A stretch of DNA of 64,000 nucleotides from Sphaerimonospora cavernae (GTDB lineage: Bacteria > Actinomycetota > Actinomycetes > Streptosporangiales > Streptosporangiaceae): positions 62,001 through 126,000 of the forward strand of contig NZ_JBHMQT010000059.1 of assembly GCF_042435035.1 (NCBI RefSeq), in the 5' to 3' direction. The first letter of the stretch is position 1. The number at the start of each line of letters is the position of its first letter. The notes beneath the pieces were generated by a model. The model ran no database searches, was not told the DNA's origin, and saw only the letters and a program-made list of their open reading frames with translations. Shown piece after piece: positions 17,085-25,992 of this stretch. Both the position numbers and the translations under genes were made by a program.

Positions 17085-20000
17085 CGGTCCTCCCCGGCGC
17101 GCAGGGCGCCGCCGAGGCCCTGGCGGCGCAGCGTACGGGCCAGGCCCGCGACGATCCAGAACAGTACGACGGCGAGGGCCGCCGGCATCGCGACGGTCGC
17201 AGCCCACGGCACCTGGAGCACCACCCCGGGGGTGGCCGAGGCCGCCTGGCCGGTCAGCACGATGTGCGGGACGACCAGCGCCGCGATCCCCAGCGCCAGC
17301 CCGGTCCCGGCGATGAGCGACAGCCCGATCAGGAACGCCTGCTCCACCGCCAGCAGCCCGAAGACCTGCCGGGAGCTCACCCCGAGGGCGCGCAGGATCG
17401 CGAACTCCGAGACCCGTTCTCGTGCAGTCACGGCCGCGTTGACCAGGAAGCCGAGCACCGCGAAGACCAGCGCGGCGGCGAAGCCCAGGACCAGCGCGCC
17501 CTGCAGACCGCCGGCCAGCGGGTCGTCCCTGAGGTGCTGGGTCAGCGAGCCGAGGTCGACGACGGTCTGCTCCCACTCCGGATGGCGGGCCAGCTCCGCC
17601 GCGGCCTGGGCCGTCTCACCGTTCTGGGTGGACATCCACCACTCGGCCGGGGCGCGCGGCTCCCGTGCGGCGGCCAGGTCGGCGGCGAGCAGCGTGGGGA
17701 GGTCGGCGAGGACGGCGGGCACCCCGGCGGGCGTCCCGGGCATCGCCCCGACGACGCCGGCGACGGTCACCTCGACCGGCTGCCCGTCCAGGGTCAGCGT
17801 GCCGGTACGGCCCTCGGCGAGCTTCTCACGGGCCGCGAGGTCCGCGGTGATCACCACCGGCATGGGGCCGGCCGGCGGGCCGCCCGTGGGAGCGGCGGCG
17901 GTCAGGCTGACGTATTCGGGCTCACCTGAATCACCGGGACCGGACTCTTCACCGGGACCGGGACCTTCACCGGGATCGGGCTTCTTCGGTGCGGGCACGG
18001 CGAGGGTGAAGACGCCCCCATCCGTCGTCACCCGTACTCCAGCGATTTCCCCGGCGTTTTCTCCGATTTCTCCGGCGATGCGGCCGTCACCGCGCACGCC
18101 GTGCTCCCACCGCAGGCCCTCGGCCGGGGTGACCGGGGCGCCGGCGTCGGTGGTGATCGAGTCCACCGCCAGGTTCACGCCACCGCCGCCACCACCGCCG
18201 GGCGCGCGGACCGGGATCCGCACGACGAAACCGCGGATGCCGAGCGGGTAGCTCAACTTGCCCGCCCGTCCGGCGAGCCCGCCGAGGTCGACGGTGAGCG
18301 GGTGCGGCTCGCCGTCGGCGGTGAGCGGCCCGACCGTCACCTGCTGGTGCACTCCGAGGGTGTCCACGACCACCATCCGGAGCTCCAGGCCTGAGTAGTC
18401 CCGGCTCGTGGGCGGCGGGTCGGGGCGGAGCCGTACGGACAGGGTCAGCTTCACCGGAGTGCCGGGAAGCGGGACGGCCGAGATCGCCGGGCGTCCCGCC
18501 ACCAGGCGTGCGGCCAGGTCGCCGCTGCTGCCCAGGTCGGGACGGAGCATCAGCATCGGGCCGAGCTTGGCGGCGTCCGCGGCGACCAGGGTGCCGTTGC
18601 CCCCGGAGAAGCCCCCGGACAAGCCGCCGGAGGAGGCCCCGGAGAAGGTCAGCGCGCCCCGGTACACCGGCGTGAGCGCCGTCACGCCGGGCAACCCGGC
18701 GTAGACCGCGCCCCTGCCGATCCTGCCCAGCTCGCCGGACTCCGGTGCGGACGACACGCGCAGATCGGCGGCCGCCTGGTGCCGGGCCTGGTCCACCTGC
18801 GAGCCGCGCCAGGTCGCCGCCGTCGTCATCGACACCCCGCCGATGGCCACCGCCATCGTGAGCAGGAGGGCGGGACCGGAATACCGCGCCGGACGGCGGC
18901 TCACCTGCCATGTGCCCAGAGCGGGAGCCAGGCCCGGCCGCAGCGAGGTGAACCGCTCGGCGAGCCGTGAGACGCGCGGCACCAGCCGCAGGCTGAGCAT
19001 CCCGCCGCAGAGCAATGCCAGGGCGGGCCCGGTCACGATCAGCGGGTCGATGCCGAGACCGCCGCCGGACGTCGCGGTCACCGGTGCGCCGTAGCGGCGA
19101 AGCTGCCAGATCGCCAGCGCGGCCACCGCCAGCAGCGCCACGTCGCCGCCCGCCCGCTGCAGCAGCCCCTGCCGGTCGCCGCGGCCGCGCGTCGCCTGTT
19201 CTTCGACATAGGTACGGCGGGCGCCGCGCAGGGCGGGCAGCGCGAGCAGCGCGGCGCAGGCGAGCGCCACGGCGGCCGCGACGCCGAACGTCGCGGCGCC
19301 CGGGTCCGGGGCGATGTGGACTCCGGAGGCGCGGATCCACGGGATCGCGTTGATCAGGCCGAGCAGCGGCGGGGCCAGGAACGGCGCCAGCACCGCGCAC
19401 GGCACGGCCACCAGCAGGGCCTCCCCGGCGGCCAGTAGGGCCAGCCGCACGCTCCCCGCCCCGCGCGAGCGCAGCAGCGCCACCTCCATCCGCCGGTGCT
19501 CGGCGAGCAACCGCGCGGTCAGGACCAGCGCGTACGCCGCGAGCAGCAGCAACTGCAGGACGGGCACGAGCATCGTCGAGCGCGCGACCAGCGCCGCCCG
19601 GTCCAACTGGGTGAGCATCTCGGGCAGGCGGGTGATGGTCTCGCAGGCAGAGCAGTCGCCTTTCAGGGTCTCGCCCAGCCCGGCGACGGAGGCGGCGAAG
19701 GGCCGCAGCCGCTGCGGCGTGAGTCCGCCGAGGTCGGGCACGGCCGTCCAGGTCGCGGTGACGCTGGTGCCTCCGGTGAACCTGGCGAGGAAGGTCTCCC
19801 TGGGCACCATGAGCGGGCCGTAGGTGGTGTAGTCGCCGTGCTGTACGCCCCGGCGCAGCAGTTCGTCGCCGTCCCATCGCCCGGAGTAGGGGGCGTCGAG
19901 CTGGAAGACGCCGGTCAGCCTGGCATGCACGGCCGCGCCGTCGAGCCGGCCCACCATGCGGAGCTCGTCGCCCACGCCCAGGTTCATCGCCTGCGCGGTC

Positions 20001-20521
20001 GGCTGGGAGAGCGCGACCTCGACGACATCGACGACGCGGTCCTTGATGCCGCCGGAGCCGGAGCCGGCGTCGGCGGCGGCGGCGGGCCGAGGCCAGACTC
20101 CCTGGACGAGTCGCGCGTGCCGTTCCAGCTCTTCGTTGACGCCGAAGCGGGTCAGTTCGGGATGCTTGAGCCGTTCCTGCCCGGGGAGGGCGTAGGAGTC
20201 GGAGCGGGCGCGGAAGGCGACGTCGTACGGCACGCCGCCCCTCTCGCCTCCGTCGCCCGAAAGGGTCGCGAGATGGTCGCGGATGACGCGTTCCACCGCT
20301 GCGAAGGTGTCCTGCCGGATGGGAGCGTTGATCGTCGTCGCGACGGTCTCCGTCGGGGCGTTCTCCATCGCCCGCCGTACGCCGACGTCGGCGACCGAGG
20401 AGGCGTACATGGCGAGCGCCACCAGAGTCGTGGTCGCCAGCAGGATCGAGCCGAAGGCGGCCAGGAGGAGTAACGGCTCGCTGAGGGCACGCCGCACCAC
20501 CAAAGGTGTCCGCACCCGCAT
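17081..20521 (-). CDS. large FtsX-type ABC permease (first of two)
   Basis: 1146 residues starting MRVRTPLVVRRALSEPLL at 20521, chosen over the upstream in-frame codon because GGGAGGGGG lies six bases before it. First gene of the exporter operon. N-terminal transmembrane helix, big outside domain, a middle block of membrane segments (LVPVLQLLLLAAYALVLTAR) followed by AEHRRMEVALLRSRGAG, an FtsX-like coupling motif, a second outside domain with Gly/Ser-rich and Glu-Pro-Gly stretches (KPDPGEGPGPGEESGPG), and a C-terminal FtsX block (EFAILRALGVSSRQVFGLLA). A Cys pair CSAC in the first outside domain could form a disulfide. Substrate unknown. Confidence 0.85.
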   Translation of the reverse strand: MRVRTPLVVRRALSEPLLLLAAFGSILLATTTLVALAMYASSVADVGVRRAMENAPTETVATTINAPIRQDTFAAVERVIRDHLATLSGDGGERGGVPYDVAFRARSDSYALPGQERLKHPELTRFGVNEELERHARLVQGVWPRPAAAADAGSGSGGIKDRVVDVVEVALSQPTAQAMNLGVGDELRMVGRLDGAAVHARLTGVFQLDAPYSGRWDGDELLRRGVQHGDYTTYGPLMVPRETFLARFTGGTSVTATWTAVPDLGGLTPQRLRPFAASVAGLGETLKGDCSACETITRLPEMLTQLDRAALVARSTMLVPVLQLLLLAAYALVLTARLLAEHRRMEVALLRSRGAGSVRLALLAAGEALLVAVPCAVLAPFLAPPLLGLINAIPWIRASGVHIAPDPGAATFGVAAAVALACAALLALPALRGARRTYVEEQATRGRGDRQGLLQRAGGDVALLAVAALAIWQLRRYGAPVTATSGGGLGIDPLIVTGPALALLCGGMLSLRLVPRVSRLAERFTSLRPGLAPALGTWQVSRRPARYSGPALLLTMAVAIGGVSMTTAATWRGSQVDQARHQAAADLRVSSAPESGELGRIGRGAVYAGLPGVTALTPVYRGALTFSGASSGGLSGGFSGGNGTLVAADAAKLGPMLMLRPDLGSSGDLAARLVAGRPAISAVPLPGTPVKLTLSVRLRPDPPPTSRDYSGLELRMVVVDTLGVHQQVTVGPLTADGEPHPLTVDLGGLAGRAGKLSYPLGIRGFVVRIPVRAPGGGGGGGVNLAVDSITTDAGAPVTPAEGLRWEHGVRGDGRIAGEIGENAGEIAGVRVTTDGGVFTLAVPAPKKPDPGEGPGPGEESGPGDSGEPEYVSLTAAAPTGGPPAGPMPVVITADLAAREKLAEGRTGTLTLDGQPVEVTVAGVVGAMPGTPAGVPAVLADLPTLLAADLAAAREPRAPAEWWMSTQNGETAQAAAELARHPEWEQTVVDLGSLTQHLRDDPLAGGLQGALVLGFAAALVFAVLGFLVNAAVTARERVSEFAILRALGVSSRQVFGLLAVEQAFLIGLSLIAGTGLALGIAALVVPHIVLTGQAASATPGVVLQVPWAATVAMPAALAVVLFWIVAGLARTLRRQGLGGALRAGEDR

Positions 20522-20658
20522 CGACCGCCCCCTCCCGATCTGTCCCATTTCGACCACTCACCCTAACGGTCAAGCGCCGGGTGCAGTAGATCTCAGATGA
20601 GCCCGAGAAACGGCGAAGTACGCGCGTATTGTGGAGAGAGTCGGCCTTCCGGCCCTGA

Positions 20659-21732
20659 TCAGCGCGACGCGACCGACCGTTCCCCAGGTCCCGGAGAAGG
20701 CCGGCGTGCAGCTGCCGTCCGTCTGAGGACGGCGAAGGTGTCGGCGGCCATCCGACGGGCGTCGAAGGCGGCGAGCGCCCGGGCCCGCGCCCGCCGTCCC
20801 AGTTCCAGCCGCGCCCCGGCATCGGCCACCAGGCGGCGCAGCGCGGCCGTCAGCGCGGCCGGATCCCCCGGCGGGACGACGAGAGCGTCGGACCCGACCT
20901 CGGCCGCGGTGTCCCCGACCGCGGTGCTGACACACGGCAGGCCGTGCCCCATCGCCTCCAGCAGGGTCAGCGACAGCGCCTCGTTCCGCGACGGCAGGCA
21001 GAACACGTCGACGTCACGCAGAAGCGCGCCGACATCCTGGATATGCCCGATGAAGGTCACCGGCAGGTCCTCCGCCGCGTGGGCCAGCACGTCCCGGTCC
21101 CGGCCCCGCCCGGCCACCACGATCCGGATCGGCAGCCCCTCCTGTGTCAGCTCGGCGGCCGCCTGGATCAGCAGATCGAAACCCTTCTGCGCGGTCAGGC
21201 GACCGACCCCGCCGATCACCACCGGACTCCGGTCGCGGAGACACACCCCTTCGGCGGGGAGATCCACTCCGCTGCGTACCCGGACGATCGGGGCACCCGG
21301 CGCCAGCCGCGCGAGTTGCGCCGCGGTCGCCGCGGAAGGAGCGGTGAAACAGCTCACCCGGCGGTAGGCTTCGGCCGGCCCCGGCCCGTCCGCACCGGTC
21401 AGATGAAGGGTGGCGACGGTGGGCGCCACGTCGGCGGCGGCCATGAGCGCCGCACGGTTGCTGCCGGGATCGACCAGATTGACATGCACCACGTCGGGAG
21501 CCAGCTCGACCAGCGTCCGCGACAGCCACGGAGCCACCGGGCGGTGCCGCGACGGCGGTACCACCACCACGTCGGCCGCCTCGCCGACCGCCGTGCACAC
21601 CGGCCCGGCCAGCGGCTCGCTGACCACGACCGTACGGTGCATCCCGGCGGGCAGGTGACGGACGAGCAGCGTCGCGTACACCTCGGCACCTCCGAAAGCC
21701 TCACTGTCGATCACGAACGCGACATGGCGCAC
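20659..21732 (-). CDS. GT4-family glycosyltransferase
   Basis: 357 residues from a GTG at 21732 preceded by GGGAGGAGGTG. N-terminal GT-B domain VRHVAFVIDSEAFGGAEVYA contains the GGAE motif of GT4 enzymes; C-terminal domain has GGVGRLTAQKGFDLLI, VAGRGRDRDVL, and the E-x7-E retaining motif SRNEALSLTLLEAMGHGLP, then STAVGDTAAEV. Predicted retaining glycosyltransferase using a nucleotide sugar; acceptor unknown. Apparently monocistronic, between the exporter operon and the sigma factor gene. Confidence 0.88.
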   Translation of the reverse strand: MRHVAFVIDSEAFGGAEVYATLLVRHLPAGMHRTVVVSEPLAGPVCTAVGEAADVVVVPPSRHRPVAPWLSRTLVELAPDVVHVNLVDPGSNRAALMAAADVAPTVATLHLTGADGPGPAEAYRRVSCFTAPSAATAAQLARLAPGAPIVRVRSGVDLPAEGVCLRDRSPVVIGGVGRLTAQKGFDLLIQAAAELTQEGLPIRIVVAGRGRDRDVLAHAAEDLPVTFIGHIQDVGALLRDVDVFCLPSRNEALSLTLLEAMGHGLPCVSTAVGDTAAEVGSDALVVPPGDPAALTAALRRLVADAGARLELGRRARARALAAFDARRMAADTFAVLRRTAAARRPSPGPGERSVASR

Positions 21733-21813
21733 GCCCCCACCTCCTCCCGCGTGCCTTCCCACCCGGGAAGATCGCTATGAGGAGGGGGCGGAAATCTTGG
21801 GACGGGCCATACC

Positions 21814-22761
21814 TCAGCCGGCCCATGCCAGCAGCGGTTGGATCCGTTCGGGGCGGCGCAGCGTGCCCAGGGCCTGTCGTTCGAGCTGGCGCACCCGTTC
21901 CCGGGTCAGCCCGATCCGGTCGCCGATCTCCTGGAAAGTGTGCGTCTTGCCGTCGCTCAGCCCATAGCGGAGGCTGACGATCAGCGCTTCGCGTTCGGGC
22001 AGCCGGTCGACCAGGGCGCGGAGCTCCTCGGCCAGTGCCCGCTGCTCCAGCAGCTCCGAGGCGGGGGCGATCCGCGCGTCGGCGATCAGGTCGCCGACGC
22101 GGGTCTCCTCGTCGTCCAGGGGGGTGTCCAGGCTGACGATGTCGCGGCTGATGCGGCGCAGGTCGCAGAGCTCGGCCACGGTCAGGCCGGCGGCCTCGGC
22201 GAGTTCGGCGTCGGTGGGTTCGCGGCCCAGCCGGGCCTCCAGCTCGCGTTCCAGACGATTGACCTTCGTCACCTGGTCCACGACGTGGAGGGGCAGCCGT
22301 ACCACCCGGCTCTTGTCGGCCAGGCCGCGATCGATCGCCTGCCGGATCCACCACATCGCGTACGTGGAGAACTTGTAGCCCTTGGCGTAGTCGAACTTCT
22401 CCACCGCGTGGATCAGGCCGAGGTTGCCCTCCTGGATGAGGTCCAGCATCGGCCAGCCACGGTGGTAGTACTTCTTGGCCGCCGCCACCACCAGTCGCAG
22501 GTTGGCCCGGAGCATGTGGTCCTTGGCCCGCTCGCCGTCCACGGCGGCCTCCTCCAGATCGGTACGCCGCTCCGCGTCGAGGCCGCCCCCGGCGGCGGCG
22601 TTCTCGTCGAGGAGATGGCGGGCGTACACACCGGCCTCTATCCGCTTGGCGAGGTCCACCTCCTGCCCGGCGGTGAGCAGCGGCGTCTGACCGATCTGCT
22701 GCAGATACTGCCCCAGCAGGTCAAGTTCGTCATAAGGCTCGTACGGCTCGGCCCTACCCAT
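21814..22761 (-). CDS. RNA polymerase sigma-70 factor, group 2 (HrdB-like)
   Basis: 315 residues from ATG 22761 (MGRAEPYEPYDELDLL). Region 1.2 LGQYLQQIGQTPLLTAGQEV, region 2 NLRLVVAAAKKYY then EGNLGLIHAVEKFDYAKGYK and FSTYAMWWIRQAI (the -10 recognition helix as in primary sigmas), region 3, and region 4 with RYGLSDGKTHTFQEIGDRIG and LTRERVRQLERQALGTLR. It lacks the long N-terminal domain of a principal sigma factor, so it should be an alternative group 2 sigma of the HrdA/C/D or SigB sort. Divergent from the small protein gene at 22907. Confidence 0.9.
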   Translation of the reverse strand: MGRAEPYEPYDELDLLGQYLQQIGQTPLLTAGQEVDLAKRIEAGVYARHLLDENAAAGGGLDAERRTDLEEAAVDGERAKDHMLRANLRLVVAAAKKYYHRGWPMLDLIQEGNLGLIHAVEKFDYAKGYKFSTYAMWWIRQAIDRGLADKSRVVRLPLHVVDQVTKVNRLERELEARLGREPTDAELAEAAGLTVAELCDLRRISRDIVSLDTPLDDEETRVGDLIADARIAPASELLEQRALAEELRALVDRLPEREALIVSLRYGLSDGKTHTFQEIGDRIGLTRERVRQLERQALGTLRRPERIQPLLAWAG

Positions 22762-22906
22762 CACGGTCACCCCTGCGGTCCGCCGATTCCCGCGGTGCCA
22801 ATGCCCCTCCCATGCCCAGCCCGTCGGCGTCGACACGTGGATCGGGCACGCGTACGGGTAGGGATTGCGAAACCGGAACCCGGATTGGTGGGAGGTGAGC
22901 CGCGAC

Positions 22907-23164
22907 ATGTCTGATCAGGTTTTCCTCGGGGAGATGCGGCAGGTCCTGGACGAGGTGTACCGCGATCGCGACAGCGCCGCGGTGCGGGACGTCTACGCCC
23001 GCGCGTCAGCCCATGTGCATCTGACCGCGGACAGGCTGGCGCTGCTGAACGAGATCCCGGAGGACGGCTACACCCGGGAGGAGATGGCCGAGGCGATCGA
23101 CCAGGTGATCATGCGCCGGGGTGCTCAGGACACCCTCGGTCTGCTCCAGAGCCCGAATCCGTAA
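22907..23164 (+). CDS. small conserved-looking protein of unknown function
   Basis: 85 residues from MSDQVFLGEMRQVLDEVY, mostly charged helices with no signal peptide or membrane segment; ends TLGLLQSPNP. GGGAGG lies about 11 bases before the ATG; an in-frame GTG at 22895 is an alternative start. I do not recognise a named domain. Codon use fits the neighbours, and its position divergent to the sigma factor gene could mean a regulatory or anti-sigma-like role, but nothing in the sequence shows that. Confidence 0.65.
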   Translation: MSDQVFLGEMRQVLDEVYRDRDSAAVRDVYARASAHVHLTADRLALLNEIPEDGYTREEMAEAIDQVIMRRGAQDTLGLLQSPNP

Positions 23165-23195
23165 ACAGCGACCGCCCGTATGAACGCCCCCGGCT

Positions 23196-23987
23196 TCAGC
23201 GGTCGCCGGGGAAGACGGGGGTGCGCTTCTCGAGGAAGGCGCGCACTCCTTCCTGCCCGTCGGGCCGCGCCGCGGCCTCGCGGATCGCCAGGGCCTCCCG
23301 CCGTAGCGCGGTCTCCGGCGCCGGGGTGGCCGCGCCGCGCAGCAGCCGCTTGACCGTGACCTGGGCGGCGTGGGACCCCGTGACCAACTGGGCCACGACC
23401 CGGTCCACCGCCGCGTCGAGTTCGTCGTCGTCGTGCACCTGCGCCACCAGCCCCGCCCGGTGCGCCTCCTCCGCGCTCAGGACGGGGTTGAGCAGGGCGA
23501 GGTGCAGGGCGTGATGCAGGCCGAGCGTCGCGGACAGCAGGCTGGTCCCGCCGTCGACGGTCAGCCCGACCTTGGTGTAGCCCAAGGTGAAGCGGGCGGA
23601 TCTGGCGGCGAGCACCAGATCGGCCGCCGCCGCGAGCGGGAAGCCCGCGCCCGCCGCCGTACCGCGCACCACCGAGATCACGACGGCGTCCAGGCGCATC
23701 AACTCGCTGACGATGCGGTGCAGCGCGTCGGCGAGATCGTCGATGTACGCCGACACGTCGTCGGCGGCGGCGAAGGACGCGAGATCGCCGCCCACGCTGA
23801 AGAACCGTCCCTCGGCGGAGAGCACGACGACCGGCGCCCGGTCGGCCCTGGCCCGCTGGATCGCCCGCCACAGCGCGGCGGCGCCCACCTCGTTGAGCGC
23901 GTTGCCGTGCTCCGCGTCGGCGAGTGTGATCCAGGCCGCGCCGTCGCGGAACTCGTACGTCACCGGGTCCTTGGCGTCCTCGGTCAT
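23196..23987 (-). CDS. enoyl-CoA hydratase/isomerase family protein
   Basis: Crotonase-fold protein of 263 residues, start MTEDAKDPVTYEF with GGGGAG just upstream. Oxyanion-hole segments FFSVGGDLASFAA and GTAAGAGFPLAAAADLVLAA are clear, followed by FTLGYTKVGLTVDGGTS, where PaaG-like isomerases keep Asp in place of one hydratase Glu, so an isomerase or hydratase of an unusual acyl-CoA is possible. C-terminal EGVRAFLEKRTPVFPGD matches the family. Convergent with the small gene upstream; the nested repeat at 24127 lies about 140 bases beyond its start and may be in its promoter region. Confidence 0.9.
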   Translation of the reverse strand: MTEDAKDPVTYEFRDGAAWITLADAEHGNALNEVGAAALWRAIQRARADRAPVVVLSAEGRFFSVGGDLASFAAADDVSAYIDDLADALHRIVSELMRLDAVVISVVRGTAAGAGFPLAAAADLVLAARSARFTLGYTKVGLTVDGGTSLLSATLGLHHALHLALLNPVLSAEEAHRAGLVAQVHDDDELDAAVDRVVAQLVTGSHAAQVTVKRLLRGAATPAPETALRREALAIREAAARPDGQEGVRAFLEKRTPVFPGDR

Positions 23988-24126
23988 GTTCTCCCCTTCG
24001 CCGCCCATGCTTCAGGCTCCTGTCCTACCAGCCGACCCGGCGAACCATGCGAGCGGGGTGAACCATGCGAGCGGGTCACACCTGGAGCCACACTCGGAAG
24101 CCAGGTGACCCCCCAACCCCTCTCCC

Positions 24127-24366
24127 GTGATCTTGCGAATTCTCGCAGGAATGCTCGCTGAACTGCGCGGATCGATTTCGTGATCTCGCAAAAGCTTGCA
24201 GAGGAGCCCTCTGACCTGCGCTTATGCGCTCCGTGATCTTGCAGTTGGAAGTGCAAGATCACGGAGGGTGTTTGTGCTGGTCAAGGGGTGGGTTTGCGAG
24301 AAACTGCAAGATCACAAACGCGAAGTGCCTGGTCCTGGGGGTGCGTGCGAGGAATCGCAAGATCAC
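24127..24366. repeat. nested palindromic repeat element, copy A (240 bp)
   Basis: Six copies of the 10-mer GTGATCTTGC: forward at 24127, 24180 (one mismatch) and 24233, inverted at 24253, 24306 and 24357. Start-to-start distances are 53, 53, 20, 53 and 51 bases, so the element is three forward units followed by three inverted ones. The two central units form a perfect 13-bp hairpin (24231-24243 with 24252-24264), and the outer units pair around it. A second copy with the same order and spacing is at 53218-53460. Intergenic here, upstream of the enoyl-CoA hydratase gene. No transposase is present; it looks like a REP/BIME-like or MITE-like family, or an array of protein sites on one DNA face. 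Confidence 0.9.
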
Positions 24367-24741
24367 GACCAGTGATTTGGGGAGGCTCAGGGCGGCGTTC
24401 GACGTCGGCGACCGTCTCCATGTCGCTCCGGCGGGCTACTGGGCGCTTGCCGAGGCTGTCCCCACCAGGCTGTCCCCACCAGGCTGTTTCGCCAGGTGTC
24501 CCGCTCTGGCATTGAGTAGAAATATGGATGAAAAGGACATTTCGGCCGCGAATAGGCCGTCATTGTTCTGTCGTGATATGGCAATACTTCACTCAATGCC
24601 CAATATGTCTGTTTTGTGGCTGGCGGGACAGGTAATCAATGCATTCCAGGAGATGGCGCTCAATCCGCCGTCAAATGGCATTTCCTCGGGATAGAGGAAA
24701 TGAATCCGATTCAGGATGAATTCTGTACGGGGGAAACGCAG
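24367..24741. other. A+T-rich intergenic stretch, no gene supported
   Basis: About 375 bases clearly lower in G+C than the surroundings, running up to the Cys-rich peptide gene. An open frame on the plus strand passes through but lacks codon bias and ribosome site. A small hairpin (TTCCTCgggataGAGGAA) precedes the gene. Probably the promoter and leader of that gene, or foreign DNA. Confidence 0.4.
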
Positions 24742-25020
24742 ATGCTCGCATTCCGAGACATCATGGCCGGCCTGGCTCTCAGCACGGCGTTGGCCGGAGG
24801 GGCCGTCGGCCTGGGTGCGTTGATGGGCACCACCGCCGCCAGCGCCGCTGTCGTCCAGGAGGGCTACAGCTCCGCCTGGCCGCATGACTGCTGCCGCTGC
24901 GACGACTGCCGGTGCGACCGCTGCTGCCGGTACGACGACTGCCGGCGTCACGACTGCTGTCACTGTGACGGCTGCTGCCAATGCAGCCATTCCGGCTGCG
25001 ATGGCGGTTACACGCGGTAG
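24742..25020 (+). CDS. secreted Cys/His-rich small protein
   Basis: 92 residues from the ATG at 24742, preceded by GGGGGA eight bases upstream; in-frame upstream ATGs lack this. N-terminal signal peptide: LAFRDIMAGLALSTALAGGA and a TTAASA cleavage site near residue 36. The mature part of about 57 residues holds 15 Cys plus His, Arg and Asp in C-C-R-C-D-D-C-R-C-D-R-C-C style repeats. Such density suggests metal binding or a disulfide-bonded extracellular peptide; a modified peptide precursor is possible, but no maturation enzyme sits beside it. Not a family I recognise. Low-GC upstream DNA and a strong terminator indicate an independent transcript. Confidence 0.75.
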   Translation: MLAFRDIMAGLALSTALAGGAVGLGALMGTTAASAAVVQEGYSSAWPHDCCRCDDCRCDRCCRYDDCRRHDCCHCDGCCQCSHSGCDGGYTR

Positions 25021-25049
25021 CGTGGACCTGAAGTCTCTTCGGAATAAAA

Positions 25050-25086
25050 CAGAGCTCCGGTCGAGTCTCGGCTCGCCGGAGCTCTG
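25050..25086. terminator. bidirectional terminator
   Basis: Perfect 11-bp stem, CAGAGCTCCGG at 25050-25060 with CCGGAGCTCTG at 25076-25086, between the Cys-rich gene (plus) and the metallophosphoesterase gene (minus), which converge here. Confidence 0.75.
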
Positions 25087-25116
25087 GCCGATGCGTGGGG
25101 GTCGAGGCTGGCCGGG

Positions 25117-25992
25117 TCAGGTGGCGGGCAGGATCTGCCGCAGACGGCCGGGGGGCGTGTGACGCGGCTGCCATTCCCGGGGGTAACCCAGGGATACCTC
25201 CTCGAAGCGGACGCCGTCGTGCCAGGAGGTCCGGGGAATGTGCAGGTGGCCGTACACGATGGCGGCGGCCCGGAAGCGCAGGTGCCAGTCGGCGGTGTGC
25301 GTGGTGCCGCACCAGATGGCGAACTGGGGATAGCGCAGGACCTGCGTCGGATCGCGCACCAGGGGATAGTGGTTGACCAGCACCGTCGGCAGCCCGCCGG
25401 GGCGCTCTTCGAGGCGCCGCTCGGTCTCCTTCAGCCGGGCGGCGCACCACGCCTCACGCGATGGGTACGGATCGGGGTGCAGGAGCATCTCGTCGGTGCA
25501 GACCACCCCGGTCTCGTGGGCGAGCGCGAGCGCCGCCTCCACGGTCGTCACGCCCGGCATGCGGAAGGTGTAGTCGTACAGGAGGAACATCGGGGCCACG
25601 ACGACGGGACCGCCGGGGCCCTCCCAGATCGGGTACGGATCCTCGGGGGTGGACACGCCGAGTGAGCGGCAGATCTCGACGAGGCGGCGGTAGCGGGCCT
25701 CGCCCCGGAGTTGGGACGGGTCGCGGGGATGGGTCCACAGTTCGTGGTTGCCCGGCGCCCACACGACCTTCGTGAACCGCTCGCTGAGCAGTCGCATCGT
25801 GCGTTCGAACTCGTCCAGGAACTCGCACACGTCACCGGCCACGATCAGCCAGTCACCGGGAGATCCCGGCCGTAGCGTGTCGACGATGGCCCGGTTCTCC
25901 TGGTAGCCGACGTGGAGGTCGCTGATGGCGACGAGTCGCTCACTCGGCAACGGTGGCCCACCTGAAACGTCGGCGCATCGGCACATCCTCAT
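25117..25992 (-). CDS. calcineurin-like metallophosphoesterase
   Basis: About 290 residues. All metal-binding motifs are present in order: ISDLHVGY (D-x-H), VAGDVCEFLDEF (GD), APGNHELW (GNHE), LVNHYPLV, and VYGHLHIPRT (GHxH). Predicted binuclear-metal phosphoesterase, substrate unknown; cytoplasmic, no signal peptide. Start uncertain: ATG 25992, GTG 26025, or a TTG closer to the DLH motif, because family similarity begins only at about LPSERLVAISDL. A decayed second copy of the same gene type lies at 27109-27345, on the same strand. Confidence 0.88.
   Translation of the reverse strand: MRMCRCADVSGGPPLPSERLVAISDLHVGYQENRAIVDTLRPGSPGDWLIVAGDVCEFLDEFERTMRLLSERFTKVVWAPGNHELWTHPRDPSQLRGEARYRRLVEICRSLGVSTPEDPYPIWEGPGGPVVVAPMFLLYDYTFRMPGVTTVEAALALAHETGVVCTDEMLLHPDPYPSREAWCAARLKETERRLEERPGGLPTVLVNHYPLVRDPTQVLRYPQFAIWCGTTHTADWHLRFRAAAIVYGHLHIPRTSWHDGVRFEEVSLGYPREWQPRHTPPGRLRQILPAT

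Noticed and set aside
14163..18251. 1362-codon plus-strand open frame across the exporter permeases
   Set aside because: Antisense shadow of the permease genes; low-complexity Arg/Gly/Asp-rich composition, no motifs, while the minus strand has continuous membrane-protein features.
24127..24366. CRISPR array
   Set aside because: The repeated unit changes orientation half-way, spacers are similar between the two copies, and there are no cas genes.
24224..24694. 156-codon plus-strand open frame from repeat copy A towards the Cys-rich gene
   Set aside because: Runs through the palindromic repeat and A+T-rich DNA without codon bias or ribosome site.
24742..25020. Ribosomally made, modified peptide cluster
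   Set aside because: Cys-rich precursor-like sequence, but no modifying enzyme, protease or dedicated exporter adjacent; kept only as a possibility.
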